Assembly (NCBI RefSeq): GCF_002906155.1
Contig: NZ_MUJK01000002.1
Span: 682,001-746,000, forward strand
Origin: Pseudomonas laurylsulfativorans
Lineage (GTDB): Bacteria > Pseudomonadota > Gammaproteobacteria > Pseudomonadales > Pseudomonadaceae
Direction: 5' to 3'
DNA length: 64,000 bases
This document shows positions 52,940 through 63,157 of the stretch, in pieces. Numbering within the stretch: position 1 is the stretch's first letter; the number at the start of each line of letters is the position of its first letter. A model generated the notes under the pieces. The model ran no database searches, was not told where the DNA came from, and saw only the letters and a program-made list of their open reading frames with translations. Both the position numbers and the translations under genes were made by a program.

Positions 52940-53698
52940 ATGCGTTTTGCCGTTCTCGGCAGCGGTAGTCAAGGGAACGGCACGCTGATAGCCAGCGATG
53001 ACACGTATGTCTTGGTGGATTGTGGTTTTTCCCTGCGGGAAACCGAAAAACGCCTGCTGCGCCTGGGTGTGAACCCGGCGCAGTTAAGCGCGATACTCGT
53101 GACCCACGAACATGCCGACCACGTGCATGGCGTGGGTTTGCTGTCTCGGCGCTACAATCTGCCTGTCTACCTCAGTCGCGGGACCTTGCGCGGGATGCGC
53201 AAACCAATTGAACCCGCAGGCTTTCTGGCCGGCGGCGAGCAGCTGCAAATCGGTGCCTTGAGCATCAGTGTCATTGCCGTGGCCCACGATGCACAGGAAC
53301 CGACGCAATATGTCTTCAGTGACGGAGAACGGCGTTTCGGCCTGTTGACCGACCTGGGTTCATATTGTGACAAGGTGCTGGACGGTTACCGGGACCTCGA
53401 TGCGTTGATGATCGAGTCCAACCATTGCAGGGACATGCTGGCTCGCGGTCATTACCCGTACTTTCTCAAGCAGCGGGTGGGCGGTGAACTGGGACATTTG
53501 AACAACCACCAGGCGGCATTCCTGGTGGCCGAGCTGGGCTGGAAAGACCTGCAACACCTGGTCCTGGCCCATCTGAGCAGCAAGAACAACCTGCCGCAGC
53601 TGGCCCGGCAATGTTTTGTCGACACCCTCGGGTGCGACCCGGACTGGCTGCAACTGGCCGATCAAGATTCAGGGCTCGACTGGCGTCACATCGCCTAG
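52940..53698 (+). CDS. MBL-fold metallo-hydrolase (YycJ/WalJ-like)
   Basis: The 252-aa metallo-beta-lactamase-fold protein has the metal motif THEHADHVHG (about 55-64), the N-terminal GSGSQGNGTLI loop, ESNHCRDML and the C-terminal LAHLSSKNN. This is the YycJ/WalJ pattern, an exonuclease-like group implicated in DNA mismatch or cell-wall functions in Gram-positives; the role here is unknown. It starts 4 bp after bamC, so co-transcribed. Confidence 0.88.
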   Translation: MRFAVLGSGSQGNGTLIASDDTYVLVDCGFSLRETEKRLLRLGVNPAQLSAILVTHEHADHVHGVGLLSRRYNLPVYLSRGTLRGMRKPIEPAGFLAGGEQLQIGALSISVIAVAHDAQEPTQYVFSDGERRFGLLTDLGSYCDKVLDGYRDLDALMIESNHCRDMLARGHYPYFLKQRVGGELGHLNNHQAAFLVAELGWKDLQHLVLAHLSSKNNLPQLARQCFVDTLGCDPDWLQLADQDSGLDWRHIA

Positions 53699-53726
53699 CC
53701 CATCTACTTAGCAAGCGGAGCCCATC

Positions 53727-54440
53727 ATGGAAAAACGTGAAGAACTCTACCGCGGCAAAGCCAAGTCGGTTTACAAGACCGACGACGCTAACCGTTTGAT
53801 CCTGCTGTTTCGCAACGACACCTCGGCGTTCGACGGTAAGCGTATCGAACAGCTCGACCGCAAAGGCATGGTGAACAACAAGTTCAACGCCTTCATCATG
53901 CAGAAGCTCGAAGCTGCCGGCGTGCCGACTCAATTCGACAAGCTGCTGGGCGACAACGAATGCCTGGTGAAGAAGCTGGACATGATCCCGGTCGAGTGCG
54001 TCGTGCGTAACTACGCCGCTGGCAGCCTGGTCAAGCGCCTGGGTGTCGAAGAGGGCATGAAGCTCAACCCTTACACCTTCGAACTGTTCCTGAAGGACGA
54101 CGCCAAGGGCGACCCGTTCATCAACGAATCCCACGTCGTGGCATTTGGCTGGGGCACCGCCGAGCAACTGGTTCGCATGAAAGAACTGTCGCTCAAGGTC
54201 AACGAAGTCCTGAGCAAACTGTTCGACGACGCCGGCCTGCTGCTGGTCGACTTCAAGCTGGAATTCGGCGTGTTCCACGATGGCTCCATCGTGCTGGGCG
54301 ACGAATTCAGCCCGGACGGCTGCCGTCTGTGGGACAAGGCTACCGGCAAGAAAATGGACAAGGACCGCTTCCGCCAGGGCCTCGGTGACGTCATCGAAGC
54401 CTACGAAGAAGTCGCCAATCGTCTGGGCGTACCGCTTTAA
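53727..54440 (+). CDS. purC: Phosphoribosylaminoimidazole-succinocarboxamide synthase
   Basis: The 237-aa SAICAR synthetase has [19 protein letters not shown] at the N-terminus (nucleotide loop), [18 protein letters not shown] (about 90-107) and LVDFKLEFG plus [14 protein letters not shown] (173-202). It makes SAICAR in purine synthesis. Full length with no anomalies; follows the MBL gene by 28 bp. Confidence 0.97.
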   Translation: MEKREELYRGKAKSVYKTDDANRLILLFRNDTSAFDGKRIEQLDRKGMVNNKFNAFIMQKLEAAGVPTQFDKLLGDNECLVKKLDMIPVECVVRNYAAGSLVKRLGVEEGMKLNPYTFELFLKDDAKGDPFINESHVVAFGWGTAEQLVRMKELSLKVNEVLSKLFDDAGLLLVDFKLEFGVFHDGSIVLGDEFSPDGCRLWDKATGKKMDKDRFRQGLGDVIEAYEEVANRLGVPL

Positions 54441-54523
54441 CCGACGCAAGCTTCTGAAAGCACAGAAATATTTCGCTTAGGGGGTTCGCTTCCGGTGAAA
54501 GTGTTGATATGATGCGCGCCGTT

Positions 54524-54613
54524 GGAGAGATGCCAGAGTGGCCGAATGGGACGGATTCGAAATCCGTTGTACCTTCACCGGTACCTAGGGTTCGAATCCC
54601 TATCTCTCCGCCA
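54524..54613 (+). tRNA. tRNA-Ser (anticodon CGA)
   Basis: A 90-nt class II tRNA: acceptor GGAGAGA/TCTCTCC, encoded CCA, long variable arm, and anticodon loop TTCGAAA, giving CGA (codon UCG). Confidence 0.95.
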
Positions 54614-54621
54614 TTACATAG

Positions 54622-54657
54622 AAAAAGCCCCGTAGCTGAAAAGCTCCGGGGTTTTTT
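54622..54657 (+). terminator. Intrinsic terminator after tRNA-Ser
   Basis: GCCCCG-T-AGCT, GAAA loop, AGCT-C-CGGGG, then TTTTTT (54652-54657). Confidence 0.93.
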
Positions 54658-54848
54658 CGTTTCTGAAGCTTTTTTTCAGTGGTCTATCGCTGCCGGCATC
54701 TGATCAAAGGAACCTGCGATCAGACTCCGATCAAGGAAATCCAGTTACTGAAGCGTGAACCGCGTCAGGCTGTTGAACTTGAGTTGGATAGACGGCAGTT
54801 GCCCCAGCTACCTAAACTGTCAGCAGATTAGGGGATCGGGGGCAATGG

Positions 54849-55775
54849 ATGAATCGTAACGAACTTCGCAAGGCGGATATCAACCTGATGGTGGTATTCG
54901 AAACGCTGATGCTCGAGCGCAATGTCACTCGGGTGGCGGAGAAGCTGTTTCTCGGTCAGCCGACCATCAGCTCTGCACTCAACCGCTTGCGTGCGATGTT
55001 CAACGATCCGCTGTTCATACGCGTTGGTCATCGCATGGAGCCGACAGCGCGGGCAGAGGAGATCATCAGGCACCTGTCGCCGGCACTGGATTCCTTGTCC
55101 GTGGCCTTGAGCCTGACCCATGATTTTGACCCGGCCAGCAGCACGATGACGTTCCGCATCGGGTTGTCCGACGATGTTGAGTTCGGTCTGTTGCCGCCAT
55201 TGTTGCGAGCCCTGCGCCAGGAAGCGCCAAAAGTGGTGTTTGTGGTGCAGCATGTCGATTACTGGCGGATTCCCGACTTGTTGGCGTCCGGCGATATCAC
55301 GGTGGGTATCAGCCAGACTCGTGGCTTGCCGGCCAATGCCAAACGCAAGTTGTTGCGGCATATCCAGCCGAGCATATTGCGCGCCGATGCCAGCGACACA
55401 CCGCTGACCCTCGATGAATATTGCGCGCGCCCCCATGTGCTGGTGTCCCACACTGCCAACGTCAGTGGCTACGCCGACGAGTGGCTGGCGGAAATCGGCC
55501 GTACGCGCCAGGTGGTGCTCTCGGTACCGCAATACAGTTCGTTGCCGGCACTGCTCGCCGGGACGGACCTGATTGCCAGCCTGCCGGACTACACCGCCGA
55601 GGCGATGGCTGCATCGGGAATGCTGTACAAGGAACCCTTTCCCTTCAAGACGCCGACCCTGGATTTGTCCATGGTTTGGCTCAGTCATGTCGATACCGAC
55701 CCCGCCGAGCGCTGGTTGCGCTCGCGCCTGGAGGCGTTCATGAGTGAGCGTGCCGTTTTGCCACTGCCCGAATGA
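54849..55775 (+). CDS. LysR-family transcriptional regulator
   Basis: The 308-aa LysR protein has a winged HTH at about 8-67 (INLMVVFETLMLERNVTRVA, QPTISSALNRLRAMFNDPLF) and an effector-binding domain (about 95-300). It is followed by a HpaF-like isomerase gene 55 bp downstream in the same direction, possibly regulated by it. The ligand is unknown. It resembles the second LysR (56.2-57.1 kb) only in general plan. Confidence 0.9.
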   Translation: MNRNELRKADINLMVVFETLMLERNVTRVAEKLFLGQPTISSALNRLRAMFNDPLFIRVGHRMEPTARAEEIIRHLSPALDSLSVALSLTHDFDPASSTMTFRIGLSDDVEFGLLPPLLRALRQEAPKVVFVVQHVDYWRIPDLLASGDITVGISQTRGLPANAKRKLLRHIQPSILRADASDTPLTLDEYCARPHVLVSHTANVSGYADEWLAEIGRTRQVVLSVPQYSSLPALLAGTDLIASLPDYTAEAMAASGMLYKEPFPFKTPTLDLSMVWLSHVDTDPAERWLRSRLEAFMSERAVLPLPE

Positions 55776-55830
55776 ACCGGGCGGCGCTCTGTTATACGTA
55801 CGACCTTTCCATTTCCTTAGGAGTCAACTC

Positions 55831-56196
55831 ATGCCTCACCTGCACATGGAATACACCGCCAACCTGACTGACCTGAATGCCGAGGTGGCATTGATGCGGT
55901 TGAACAATACGCTGGTGGGTTCCGGTCAGTTCGCTGCCGAATTCGACATCAAGAGCCGCGCGGTCAAGGTCGATACGTTCAAGGTCGGTACGGCACTGGC
56001 TGAACGGGCGTTCGTGCATGTGAAATTGGCGCTTTTGAGTGGTCGTTCCGCAGAGATCAAGAAACAGCTGTCTGAAAGCTTGCTGGCAGTGGTGCGGGAC
56101 CTGTGTGAATGGCCGAGCAGCATTGAGGTCCAGTTGTGCGTGGAAATTCTCGACATCGATCGCGACTCCTACAGCAAGACCGCCATCAATAACTGA
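55831..56196 (+). CDS. 5-carboxymethyl-2-hydroxymuconate isomerase-family protein
   Basis: The 121-aa protein of the HpaF/CHMI (tautomerase-like) family begins MPHLHMEYTANL with Pro at position 2, the catalytic base in this family. No other homoprotocatechuate genes are present, so it may be a solitary tautomerase. AGGAG precedes the ATG by 8 nt. Convergent with the next LysR gene. Confidence 0.85.
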   Translation: MPHLHMEYTANLTDLNAEVALMRLNNTLVGSGQFAAEFDIKSRAVKVDTFKVGTALAERAFVHVKLALLSGRSAEIKKQLSESLLAVVRDLCEWPSSIEVQLCVEILDIDRDSYSKTAINN

Positions 56197-56211
56197 ACCT
56201 CAGGCTGATTC

Positions 56212-57138
56212 CTACCCGACGCAGGCCTGGATCACTTGTTCTCGTAGCCAGGTGTTGGCGCTGTCCTGATCGACATGCTGATTCCACTGCATGTCGAGGG
56301 TGAAACCCGGCAAGCCTTCGGGGACTTCACAGTGATTGAAGGTGTCTGCACTGGCCAGCAGTCGCTGGATGCGCCGCGGCAGGGTCAGGGCATAGTCGGT
56401 GCCGGTAATCAGCTTCAGCGCTGCACTGTAGCTGTTGGCGCGTGCGACGATCTGGCGCTGTTGTGCCTGCTGTGCGAGCCAGCCGTCGACCATGTTGGTC
56501 GCGGACGTCCAGGGTGTCGGGAACACGTGTCGACGCTCGACATAGGTTTGCAGACTCAAGCGTGGTTCCGCCGGCGCGGCGCGTTTGTCGAAAACACACA
56601 CCAGATCATCTTCGAGCAGTGTTTGCGATTTGAAATCGACGTGACGGCGATGAAAGTTCGGACCGAAGCACATCACCAGATCGAGGCTGCCGTCGCGCAA
56701 CGCTTCGGCAGGGATATCGGCTTCGAGTTTGAATACATTGACCATCACCGGAAGATCGGCGAGATCGAAGGTTTTCAACAAGCGCGGCAGGATCAACTGC
56801 TCGAAATATTCCGGTGCGCAGATGTTGAAGGTCACGGTTTGCAGGCTCGGGTCGAATGCGGGTGAGCTGGCGTGACACAGGTTGATGCTTTCGAGGATTT
56901 TCAGCGCGTGGGGGTACATCGCGCCAGCCTTGCCGGTGGGCTGCATGCCGCCGGTACGGGTATTGATGAACAGCTCGTCCTCGAAAATAGTGCGCAGTTT
57001 TTTCAGGCAGTAACTCACCGTGGACTGGCTGACGCAAAGCGTCTCGGACACGCCGGTGACGCTGCTCTGCTCATACACGGCGACGAACACCAAGAGGTCC
57101 TGCATGTCGAGTTTTCTAAGCGAATTACTGTTCAGCAT
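56212..57138 (-). CDS. LysR-family transcriptional regulator
   Basis: The 308-aa protein has an N-terminal HTH (about 8-65; LLVFVAVYEQSSVTGVSETL, QSTVSYCLKKLRTIFEDELF) and a LysR effector domain (about 90-300). It is separated by 114 bp from the DMT exporter gene, which lies upstream of it on the same strand. Ligand unknown. Confidence 0.88.
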   Translation of the reverse strand: MLNSNSLRKLDMQDLLVFVAVYEQSSVTGVSETLCVSQSTVSYCLKKLRTIFEDELFINTRTGGMQPTGKAGAMYPHALKILESINLCHASSPAFDPSLQTVTFNICAPEYFEQLILPRLLKTFDLADLPVMVNVFKLEADIPAEALRDGSLDLVMCFGPNFHRRHVDFKSQTLLEDDLVCVFDKRAAPAEPRLSLQTYVERRHVFPTPWTSATNMVDGWLAQQAQQRQIVARANSYSAALKLITGTDYALTLPRRIQRLLASADTFNHCEVPEGLPGFTLDMQWNQHVDQDSANTWLREQVIQACVG

Positions 57139-57252
57139 CCATTGCGTCTCGCTGCGCCCCTTGCGCTGACCGTGTGCAAGGGTGAGCGAATGATCCTAGC
57201 GGAATGAGAGAGCAGGGAAAATGCCTCGCAGGAAGTTTCGCCCAAGGACCTT

Positions 57253-58170
57253 TCAGCTCTGGACCATCGCCAACACGGCGCGGCGGCTGGACATCAATAG
57301 CGCGAACATGCCGATACCCACCAGTCCCGCGCCGGCCAACTCCAGCGGAAGCGGCATCTGGCGCCCCCAAAACCAGTGAAACAAGGTGATGAACAACGTA
57401 CTCAGATAGATGTAGGAAATCACCGAGGACGGCGCGATCACGCCGATGGCCCGATGCAGCAGCCAAAACGTCGCCAGGGTAGCGAACACCGCCAGGTACA
57501 TCAGCCAGTAGAAATCCTTGAGCGTCAGTAACGATGCCGAGCGCCAACCGCCACTGAACCCGCAGAACACCAGCAGGAACTGCGCGCCGAACAGCATGTT
57601 CCAGAACGTCATGGGTACTGGCCCGCGCCCCTTGAGGCTGTTGGCTTTCAGACGCTGGCTGAGAGGGGCGTAGAGTGCCATCGCCAGGCAACCGATGCCG
57701 TACACCGTCAGTGCGTACGGCGATGGCAACTCGCCGGGGTCGGTGCCTTTCATGATCAGCAACACTGCCCCGGCAGCGGCGAGCAGCATCGGCACAATCC
57801 GTTGCTTCAGGCGGCTGTCCGGTGTCAGCACGGCTTCGAAACCCAGGGTCATCAGTGGCACTAGCGTGAACATCGTCCCGGTGTTGACGGCCGAGGTGTA
57901 GCGCAATGCTTCGAACAGCGAGCCGAAGTACAGCGCCAGCAGCAGGCCGAGCACAGCGTGGCCCAGCAGTCCGCGGGTGGTCATCACGGTGTCGCCTTTA
58001 AGCAGCAACAGCGGCAGAAACACCAATGCGCAAAACAGCAGGCGCAAACCGGTCAGCAGGATTGGGTCGATGGCCTGGCTGACTTGCGCCGCTGCGGAAA
58101 ACGATGCGGCGATCAACAAGGCCCAAAGCAGCATGCTGGCGTGAGCGATGGCGAAACCGGTGGTTTTCAT
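57253..58170 (-). CDS. DMT-superfamily transporter (EamA family)
   Basis: The 305-aa protein has about ten membrane helices in two EamA halves (about 8-140 and 150-285). Substrate unknown. It lies 13 bp downstream of the CynX-like gene on the same strand, so the two exporters are probably co-transcribed. Confidence 0.85.
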   Translation of the reverse strand: MKTTGFAIAHASMLLWALLIAASFSAAAQVSQAIDPILLTGLRLLFCALVFLPLLLLKGDTVMTTRGLLGHAVLGLLLALYFGSLFEALRYTSAVNTGTMFTLVPLMTLGFEAVLTPDSRLKQRIVPMLLAAAGAVLLIMKGTDPGELPSPYALTVYGIGCLAMALYAPLSQRLKANSLKGRGPVPMTFWNMLFGAQFLLVFCGFSGGWRSASLLTLKDFYWLMYLAVFATLATFWLLHRAIGVIAPSSVISYIYLSTLFITLFHWFWGRQMPLPLELAGAGLVGIGMFALLMSSRRAVLAMVQS

Positions 58171-58183
58171 GGAAGGCTCCGGG

Positions 58184-59368
58184 TCAATGGATGTGGCGGG
58201 TGTAGTGCCTTGGGTTGAAACGCAAAACCATCAGCATCATCAGCGCCATGACTGCCGTCAGCGACCACCAGGCCCATTCAAAGCTGCCAAGCTGGTCGCG
58301 GATTATTCCCGCCAGCAGCGGCGACAGGCCGGCGATCAGGTAGCCGATGCCTTGCACGAACGCGGTCAGGCCACCGGCGCGCAAGGGGTTGTCCAGGTGA
58401 TCCAGCGATACGATCAGACTCATCGGGAACAGGCCGCCAATGCCCAGGCCCAGCAGGCATGGCCACATCAGGCTCAGATGCTGCGGGCTCAGAATCAGTC
58501 CGCAGAAACCGGCGATGATCAGTGTCAGCAATACCATCAGTACGACGCGGCGGTCGCGGCTGCGATTGGCGATGACAGGGGTCAGCAGACCCGACAGCAC
58601 TTCCATTGCGGTCAGAAATCCGAGCAGCAATCCGGCTTGCTGTTCGCTCCAGCCTTTTTCCACGTAGTACGGCGCCAGCCAGGCGAGGACACAGGTGTAG
58701 GACGCCGTGCCCAGGCCAAAGAAGATCGCGAGTAACCATGCGCGGGAATTGGCGAAGAACGAGCCATTACTGGAAGCCTTTGAATTCTGTGTCGGCATCT
58801 GCGCCCGTTGGGTACTCCAAAACAGCAATGCCAACACGGCGAGAACCGCCCAGATCGCCAGGCCCATACGCCAGTTGCCGGTATGCTCCATCACCAGTGG
58901 CGCAAAGGCAGCGCCAATGGCGGCACCGCCCATGATCGACGTGACGTAGAGCCCCATGCACAGGGCAACGTGGTCGCTGAAGCGGGATTTGATCAGCGCT
59001 GGCATCAGGGCCTGGATCAGGGCGATCCCGATACCTGCCAGCACCGCACTGAGGAGCAACTGCGTGGCTGAATCGAGGAACAACCGCGAGACCGTGGCCA
59101 CGCCGATAATCAGCAAGGAGAACACCACTGTGCGTTGATCGCCGAATCGCTGGCTGACGCGCAGGCCGACAAACATCGCCAGTCCCATGGCCATCACCGG
59201 CAACATAGTCAGCAATGAGGCCAGGCTGAAGCTCAGCGGGATGTCGTCGCGAATCGCCGAGAGCAGCGGCCCGACAGCGGCCATTGAAGGGCGCAGGTTC
59301 AGGGCAACCAGGACAATGCTGAACAGAAACCAAAGGGCAGGGCGGGAAGTGACTCGGGTGTTTTCCAT
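58184..59368 (-). CDS. CynX/NimT-family MFS transporter
   Basis: The 394-aa protein has twelve membrane helices and opens with the family motif ALNLRPSMAAVGPLLSAIRD (about 22-41). The second half carries LLLGFLTAMEVLSGLLTPVI. CynX/NimT members handle cyanate or nitroimidazoles, but most homologues are uncharacterised. There is no cyanase gene nearby. The start at 59368 is preferred to the longer frame. Confidence 0.85.
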   Translation of the reverse strand: MENTRVTSRPALWFLFSIVLVALNLRPSMAAVGPLLSAIRDDIPLSFSLASLLTMLPVMAMGLAMFVGLRVSQRFGDQRTVVFSLLIIGVATVSRLFLDSATQLLLSAVLAGIGIALIQALMPALIKSRFSDHVALCMGLYVTSIMGGAAIGAAFAPLVMEHTGNWRMGLAIWAVLAVLALLFWSTQRAQMPTQNSKASSNGSFFANSRAWLLAIFFGLGTASYTCVLAWLAPYYVEKGWSEQQAGLLLGFLTAMEVLSGLLTPVIANRSRDRRVVLMVLLTLIIAGFCGLILSPQHLSLMWPCLLGLGIGGLFPMSLIVSLDHLDNPLRAGGLTAFVQGIGYLIAGLSPLLAGIIRDQLGSFEWAWWSLTAVMALMMLMVLRFNPRHYTRHIH

Positions 59369-59862
59369 GATCGGACCTTGAACAATAGGGGGCCGATTAG
59401 GCGCGCGAGACCTGAAGGGCACAAATCAGAAAGTCTGGGGTGGTATTTAGAATTCAAATACAAATTGCTCCCACAGAGGCACCACCCAACAGCCAAATGT
59501 TTAGCCAGACCACATCCAAGGTTCTTCAAATCCTGATTTAACGACTCAACCCATCGTGTGACGCTGCGGGTCATCTGTTTTCTGCGGTTCTCTCTATGGA
59601 CGGTTGGCCAGTCGTAATCCACCTCAAGGCATCCACCGACGCTCGAACGTCGAGCCTTGGTCGTCGGTTCACGCCCGCCACCGCGCCAAACCTCTCTGCA
59701 CTTCCTTCTGAACTGGCCTTCTGGGCGCTTTGGCATTGCCGCCATGCGCGCCCGCCGGATTCCTGCTTTTTCTGCTGATTGTCCCTACATGTTCCGGTTG
59801 AGGCCGGGATTAAAGTGCGGGTGCTTTTGCGTACCCGTCTGACGCGGAAAAAGAGAATTCCC
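59369..59862. other. Intergenic region before the glutamine-synthetase-family gene
   Basis: This 494-bp divergent region has no credible gene. It is lower in GC at 59430-59540. Short frames in it look random. A small dyad, CGGGTGC/GTACCCG, lies at 59819-59836. No clear promoter is called. Confidence 0.4.
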
Positions 59863-61245
59863 ATGAGTAGTGCCCCGACCTCGTTTGCCACCCAGCAAGA
59901 AGCCCTGACCTTTCTGGAGCAGAACCCGGACATTGAAATGTTCGAGTTGTTCATCCTCGACAACAACGGAGTACCGCGGGGCAAGTTGCTGCATCGTGAC
60001 GAGTTGCTGGCGGTGTATGAGAGCGGGCGGCCGTTGCCGAGCACCATCCTCGGCCTGACCATCAATGGCGATGACGTGGAAAACTCCGGGCTGGTCTGGG
60101 ATGTCGGTGATATCGACTGCCGGGCCTACCCGATCAGCGGCAGCCTCACGCGTATGCCGTGGCGCCTGATTCCGACTGCGGCCGTGCAGGTCAGCATGCA
60201 CCCGTCGGAGGGAATGCCCGCCACCATTGCCGACCCCCGTCATTTGCTGGCGAAAGTCATCGAAGGTTTGCAGGCTGACGGCTATTACCCGGTCATGGCA
60301 GCGGAATTGGAGTTCTATCTGCTGGATCAGCAACGCGACAGCAATGGCCGCCCTCAACCGGCACGGGATGTCGATGGCGGGCGTCCGCGCGGCACTCAGG
60401 TCTATGGTTTGCGTGAGCTTGAGCAGATCGAACCGTTCCTGGCCGATCTCTATACCGCCTGCAAGCTTCAGGGGATTCCGGCGCGCACGGCCATTTCCGA
60501 ATACGCGCCGGGGCAGGTGGAAATTACCCTGGAACACCGCACCGACGCGCTGCAGGCGATGGACGAAGCGGTGCGCTACAAGCGCTTGGTCAAAGGTGTG
60601 GCGCACAAGCACGGCATGACAGCGTGCTTCATGGCCAAGCCTTTCGATGACCTGGCCGGCACCGGGATGCACATGCACGTGAGCCTGGCGGACAAGGACG
60701 GCAACAACCTCTTTGCCAGTGAAGCCCCGGATGGCACGCCGCTGCTCAAGCAGGCTGTCGCAGGCATGCTCAGTACCTTGCTCGATTCGCTGCTGCTGTT
60801 CTGCCCGAACGCCAACTCCTACCGTCGATTCCAGGCCAACAGTTATGCGCCTCTGGCGGCCACCTGGGGCGTGGACAATCGCACCGTGAGTTTGCGCGTA
60901 CCCGGCGGGCCGGCGTATTCCCGGCATATCGAGCATCGAATTTGTGGCGCGGATGCCAACCCCTATCTGGCGGCCGCGGCGATTCTGGCCGGTATTCATC
61001 GCGGTATCCGCGAACAACTCGACCCTGGTGCGCCGGTGGAAGGCAATGGTTACGCCCAGGCTGCGAAACTGTTGCCGACAGACTGGCTGACCACATTGCG
61101 CTCGCTGGAGGGTTCCAGTTGGGCCAGGGAGGCCTTCGGCGGCGAATTCCTTGGTGTCTACCTGGCGGTGAAGCGCGCTGAGTATCGCCAATTCATGGGT
61201 GAGGTCGGAGAGCAGGACTGGCGCTGGTATTTGCACCAGGCTTGA
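59863..61245 (+). CDS. Glutamine-synthetase family protein (gamma-glutamyl-polyamine ligase type)
   Basis: The 460-aa GS-fold protein has MAAELEFYLL (about 146) with metal Glu, the GTGMHMHVSL His-containing metal motif (267-276) and the Arg-rich ANSYAPLAATWGVDNRTVSLRV stretch. It belongs to the PuuA-like group, which glutamylates putrescine or other amines, rather than GlnA (no adenylylation Tyr loop). No other polyamine genes are adjacent. The start follows weak AAGAG. Confidence 0.88.
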   Translation: MSSAPTSFATQQEALTFLEQNPDIEMFELFILDNNGVPRGKLLHRDELLAVYESGRPLPSTILGLTINGDDVENSGLVWDVGDIDCRAYPISGSLTRMPWRLIPTAAVQVSMHPSEGMPATIADPRHLLAKVIEGLQADGYYPVMAAELEFYLLDQQRDSNGRPQPARDVDGGRPRGTQVYGLRELEQIEPFLADLYTACKLQGIPARTAISEYAPGQVEITLEHRTDALQAMDEAVRYKRLVKGVAHKHGMTACFMAKPFDDLAGTGMHMHVSLADKDGNNLFASEAPDGTPLLKQAVAGMLSTLLDSLLLFCPNANSYRRFQANSYAPLAATWGVDNRTVSLRVPGGPAYSRHIEHRICGADANPYLAAAAILAGIHRGIREQLDPGAPVEGNGYAQAAKLLPTDWLTTLRSLEGSSWAREAFGGEFLGVYLAVKRAEYRQFMGEVGEQDWRWYLHQA

Positions 61246-61435
61246 TTGAGAACTGAATCGAAGCTGAACTATTCTCAAATACTCTGAAAGTTTCAGGCTG
61301 GTCTTGTAAGCCAACTAATTGTTGGCTTCTTTTTCACAAAAAATTGATGGTTGGCTACCTAAAATTAGAACTGTCTCGGTAAATGAAATTTTCACATTTG
61401 CCGAAGACACTTCTTTTCAGGACCCGCCGAACCTC

Positions 61436-63085
61436 ATGCTTAAGATTAAAGCCGTGCGCCCAGAATGGGTGACACTGATTGCCAGCGCATTTTTGTTAGT
61501 TGGCTTCAATTTTGTACTTTGGCAGCACCTGTTTGAAATCACCGCATCCGATGGTAAAGGCATCGTCATGCGCGTGGCTTTCGGGGTGATGATCTGCGCG
61601 GCCTTCAACATTGTACTGACGCTGCTGGCATTCCGGCCGGTGCTCAAACCGGTCCTGATCCTGCTGTTCATGATCAGCGCGGGCGTGGCGTATTTCATGA
61701 GTCAGTATGGTGTTCTGATCGACACCGGCATGTTGCGTAACTTCGCTGAAACCAATGCCACGGAAGTTCGCGACTTACTGTCGCTCAAGTTGTTTGTTTA
61801 TATTGTGTTGCTTGGTGTTTTACCGTCTTGGCTGTTGTGGAAGACTCCGATTAGTTATCGGCGTTGGCACCGTGAACTGCTCAGTAAAGTTCTGGTGACT
61901 TTTGCTTCGGTGGCGGTGATCGGTGGTGTTGCATTGGTTAACTATCAAGGCCTGTCTTCACTGTTTCGCAATCATCACGAATTGCGCTTGATGGTGGTGC
62001 CAAGCAACTACATTGGTGCCTCGGCGGGTCTCTTGCGCGAGAAAGTAGCGACTGCACGGCAGCCCTTTGTCAAAATCGGTGAAGATGCCCAGCGCAATCC
62101 GGCCTGGCAAACTCACGGGCGCAAATCCCTGACTGTTCTTGTCGTGGGTGAAAGTGCCCGGGCGGAGAACTTCGGCATCCTTGGCTATAGCCGCGACACC
62201 ACGCCGAAACTGAGTAAGGAAGACGGCCTGATCGCCTTCACCGATGTGCACTCATGCGGTACTGAAACTGCCGTCTCGGTGCCTTGCATGTTCTCCAATA
62301 TGGGGCGCAAGGACTACAACGCCAGCAAGGCAAAGAACGAAGAAGGCCTGCTGGATGTGCTCAAGCGTGCAGGTATCGACGTGATCTGGCGCGACAACCA
62401 GTCAGGCTGCAAAGGTACGTGCGATCGCGTCACCGTTGACGATGTCAGCAATCTGAAAGATCCGGCGCTGTGCGCCAACAGTGAATGCCGCGACGAAATC
62501 CTCCTGCAAGGGCTGCAACATTTCATCGATACCCTGGACAAGGACACGGTATTGGTATTGCACCAGATGGGCAGCCACGGTCCGGAGTACTTCAAGCGTT
62601 ATCCGAAAGAGTTCGAGCACTTCACCCCGGTTTGCGAAAGTAATGCCCTGAACAATTGCAGTCGCGAAAGTATCGTCAACGGCTACGACAACACCCTGGT
62701 GTATACCGATCATGTGCTGTCGACCTTGATCGATCTGTTGCGCAGCAATCAGGAAAAAGTGGATACCGCGATGCTGTACCTGTCGGACCACGGCGAATCC
62801 CTGGGTGAGTACAACTTGTTCCTCCACGGCACGCCTTACATGCTGGCACCGGAGCAGCAAAAGCATGTGGCGATGTTTGCCTGGTTCTCCGACAGCTATA
62901 AAAAGTCGTTTGCGGTAGATACCCACTGCCTGCAACAGAGTCGTGAAAAGCCCCTGAGCCAGGACAACCTGTTCCATTCGATGCTTGGGCTGCTGGAGGT
63001 CAACAGCAAGGTCTACAACCAGGATCTGGACATGTTTGCCGGATGTCGTGGTCCGCTGGTCGACGGTGTGTTGGCCAAAGATTGA
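61436..63085 (+). CDS. eptA: Lipid A phosphoethanolamine transferase
   Basis: The 549-aa protein has five N-terminal membrane helices (about 12-165) and a periplasmic sulfatase-fold domain. The nucleophile Thr lies in SCGTETAVSVPCMFS (about 273-287). Metal residues are in VVGESARAENFG, NGYDNTLVYTDH and YLSDHGESLGE. It adds phosphoethanolamine to lipid A and lowers polymyxin binding. The start at 61436 is chosen because the upstream TTG-initiated extension is not hydrophobic. The 190-bp AT-rich gap before it may hold a two-component box. Confidence 0.9.
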   Translation: MLKIKAVRPEWVTLIASAFLLVGFNFVLWQHLFEITASDGKGIVMRVAFGVMICAAFNIVLTLLAFRPVLKPVLILLFMISAGVAYFMSQYGVLIDTGMLRNFAETNATEVRDLLSLKLFVYIVLLGVLPSWLLWKTPISYRRWHRELLSKVLVTFASVAVIGGVALVNYQGLSSLFRNHHELRLMVVPSNYIGASAGLLREKVATARQPFVKIGEDAQRNPAWQTHGRKSLTVLVVGESARAENFGILGYSRDTTPKLSKEDGLIAFTDVHSCGTETAVSVPCMFSNMGRKDYNASKAKNEEGLLDVLKRAGIDVIWRDNQSGCKGTCDRVTVDDVSNLKDPALCANSECRDEILLQGLQHFIDTLDKDTVLVLHQMGSHGPEYFKRYPKEFEHFTPVCESNALNNCSRESIVNGYDNTLVYTDHVLSTLIDLLRSNQEKVDTAMLYLSDHGESLGEYNLFLHGTPYMLAPEQQKHVAMFAWFSDSYKKSFAVDTHCLQQSREKPLSQDNLFHSMLGLLEVNSKVYNQDLDMFAGCRGPLVDGVLAKD

Positions 63086-63157
63086 TTGCTCCGATTTTGT
63101 TTCACGCGGCGGCCGCCGATCCGCGGCCTGTAGAACCTTTATCAAGAGCCATTGCAC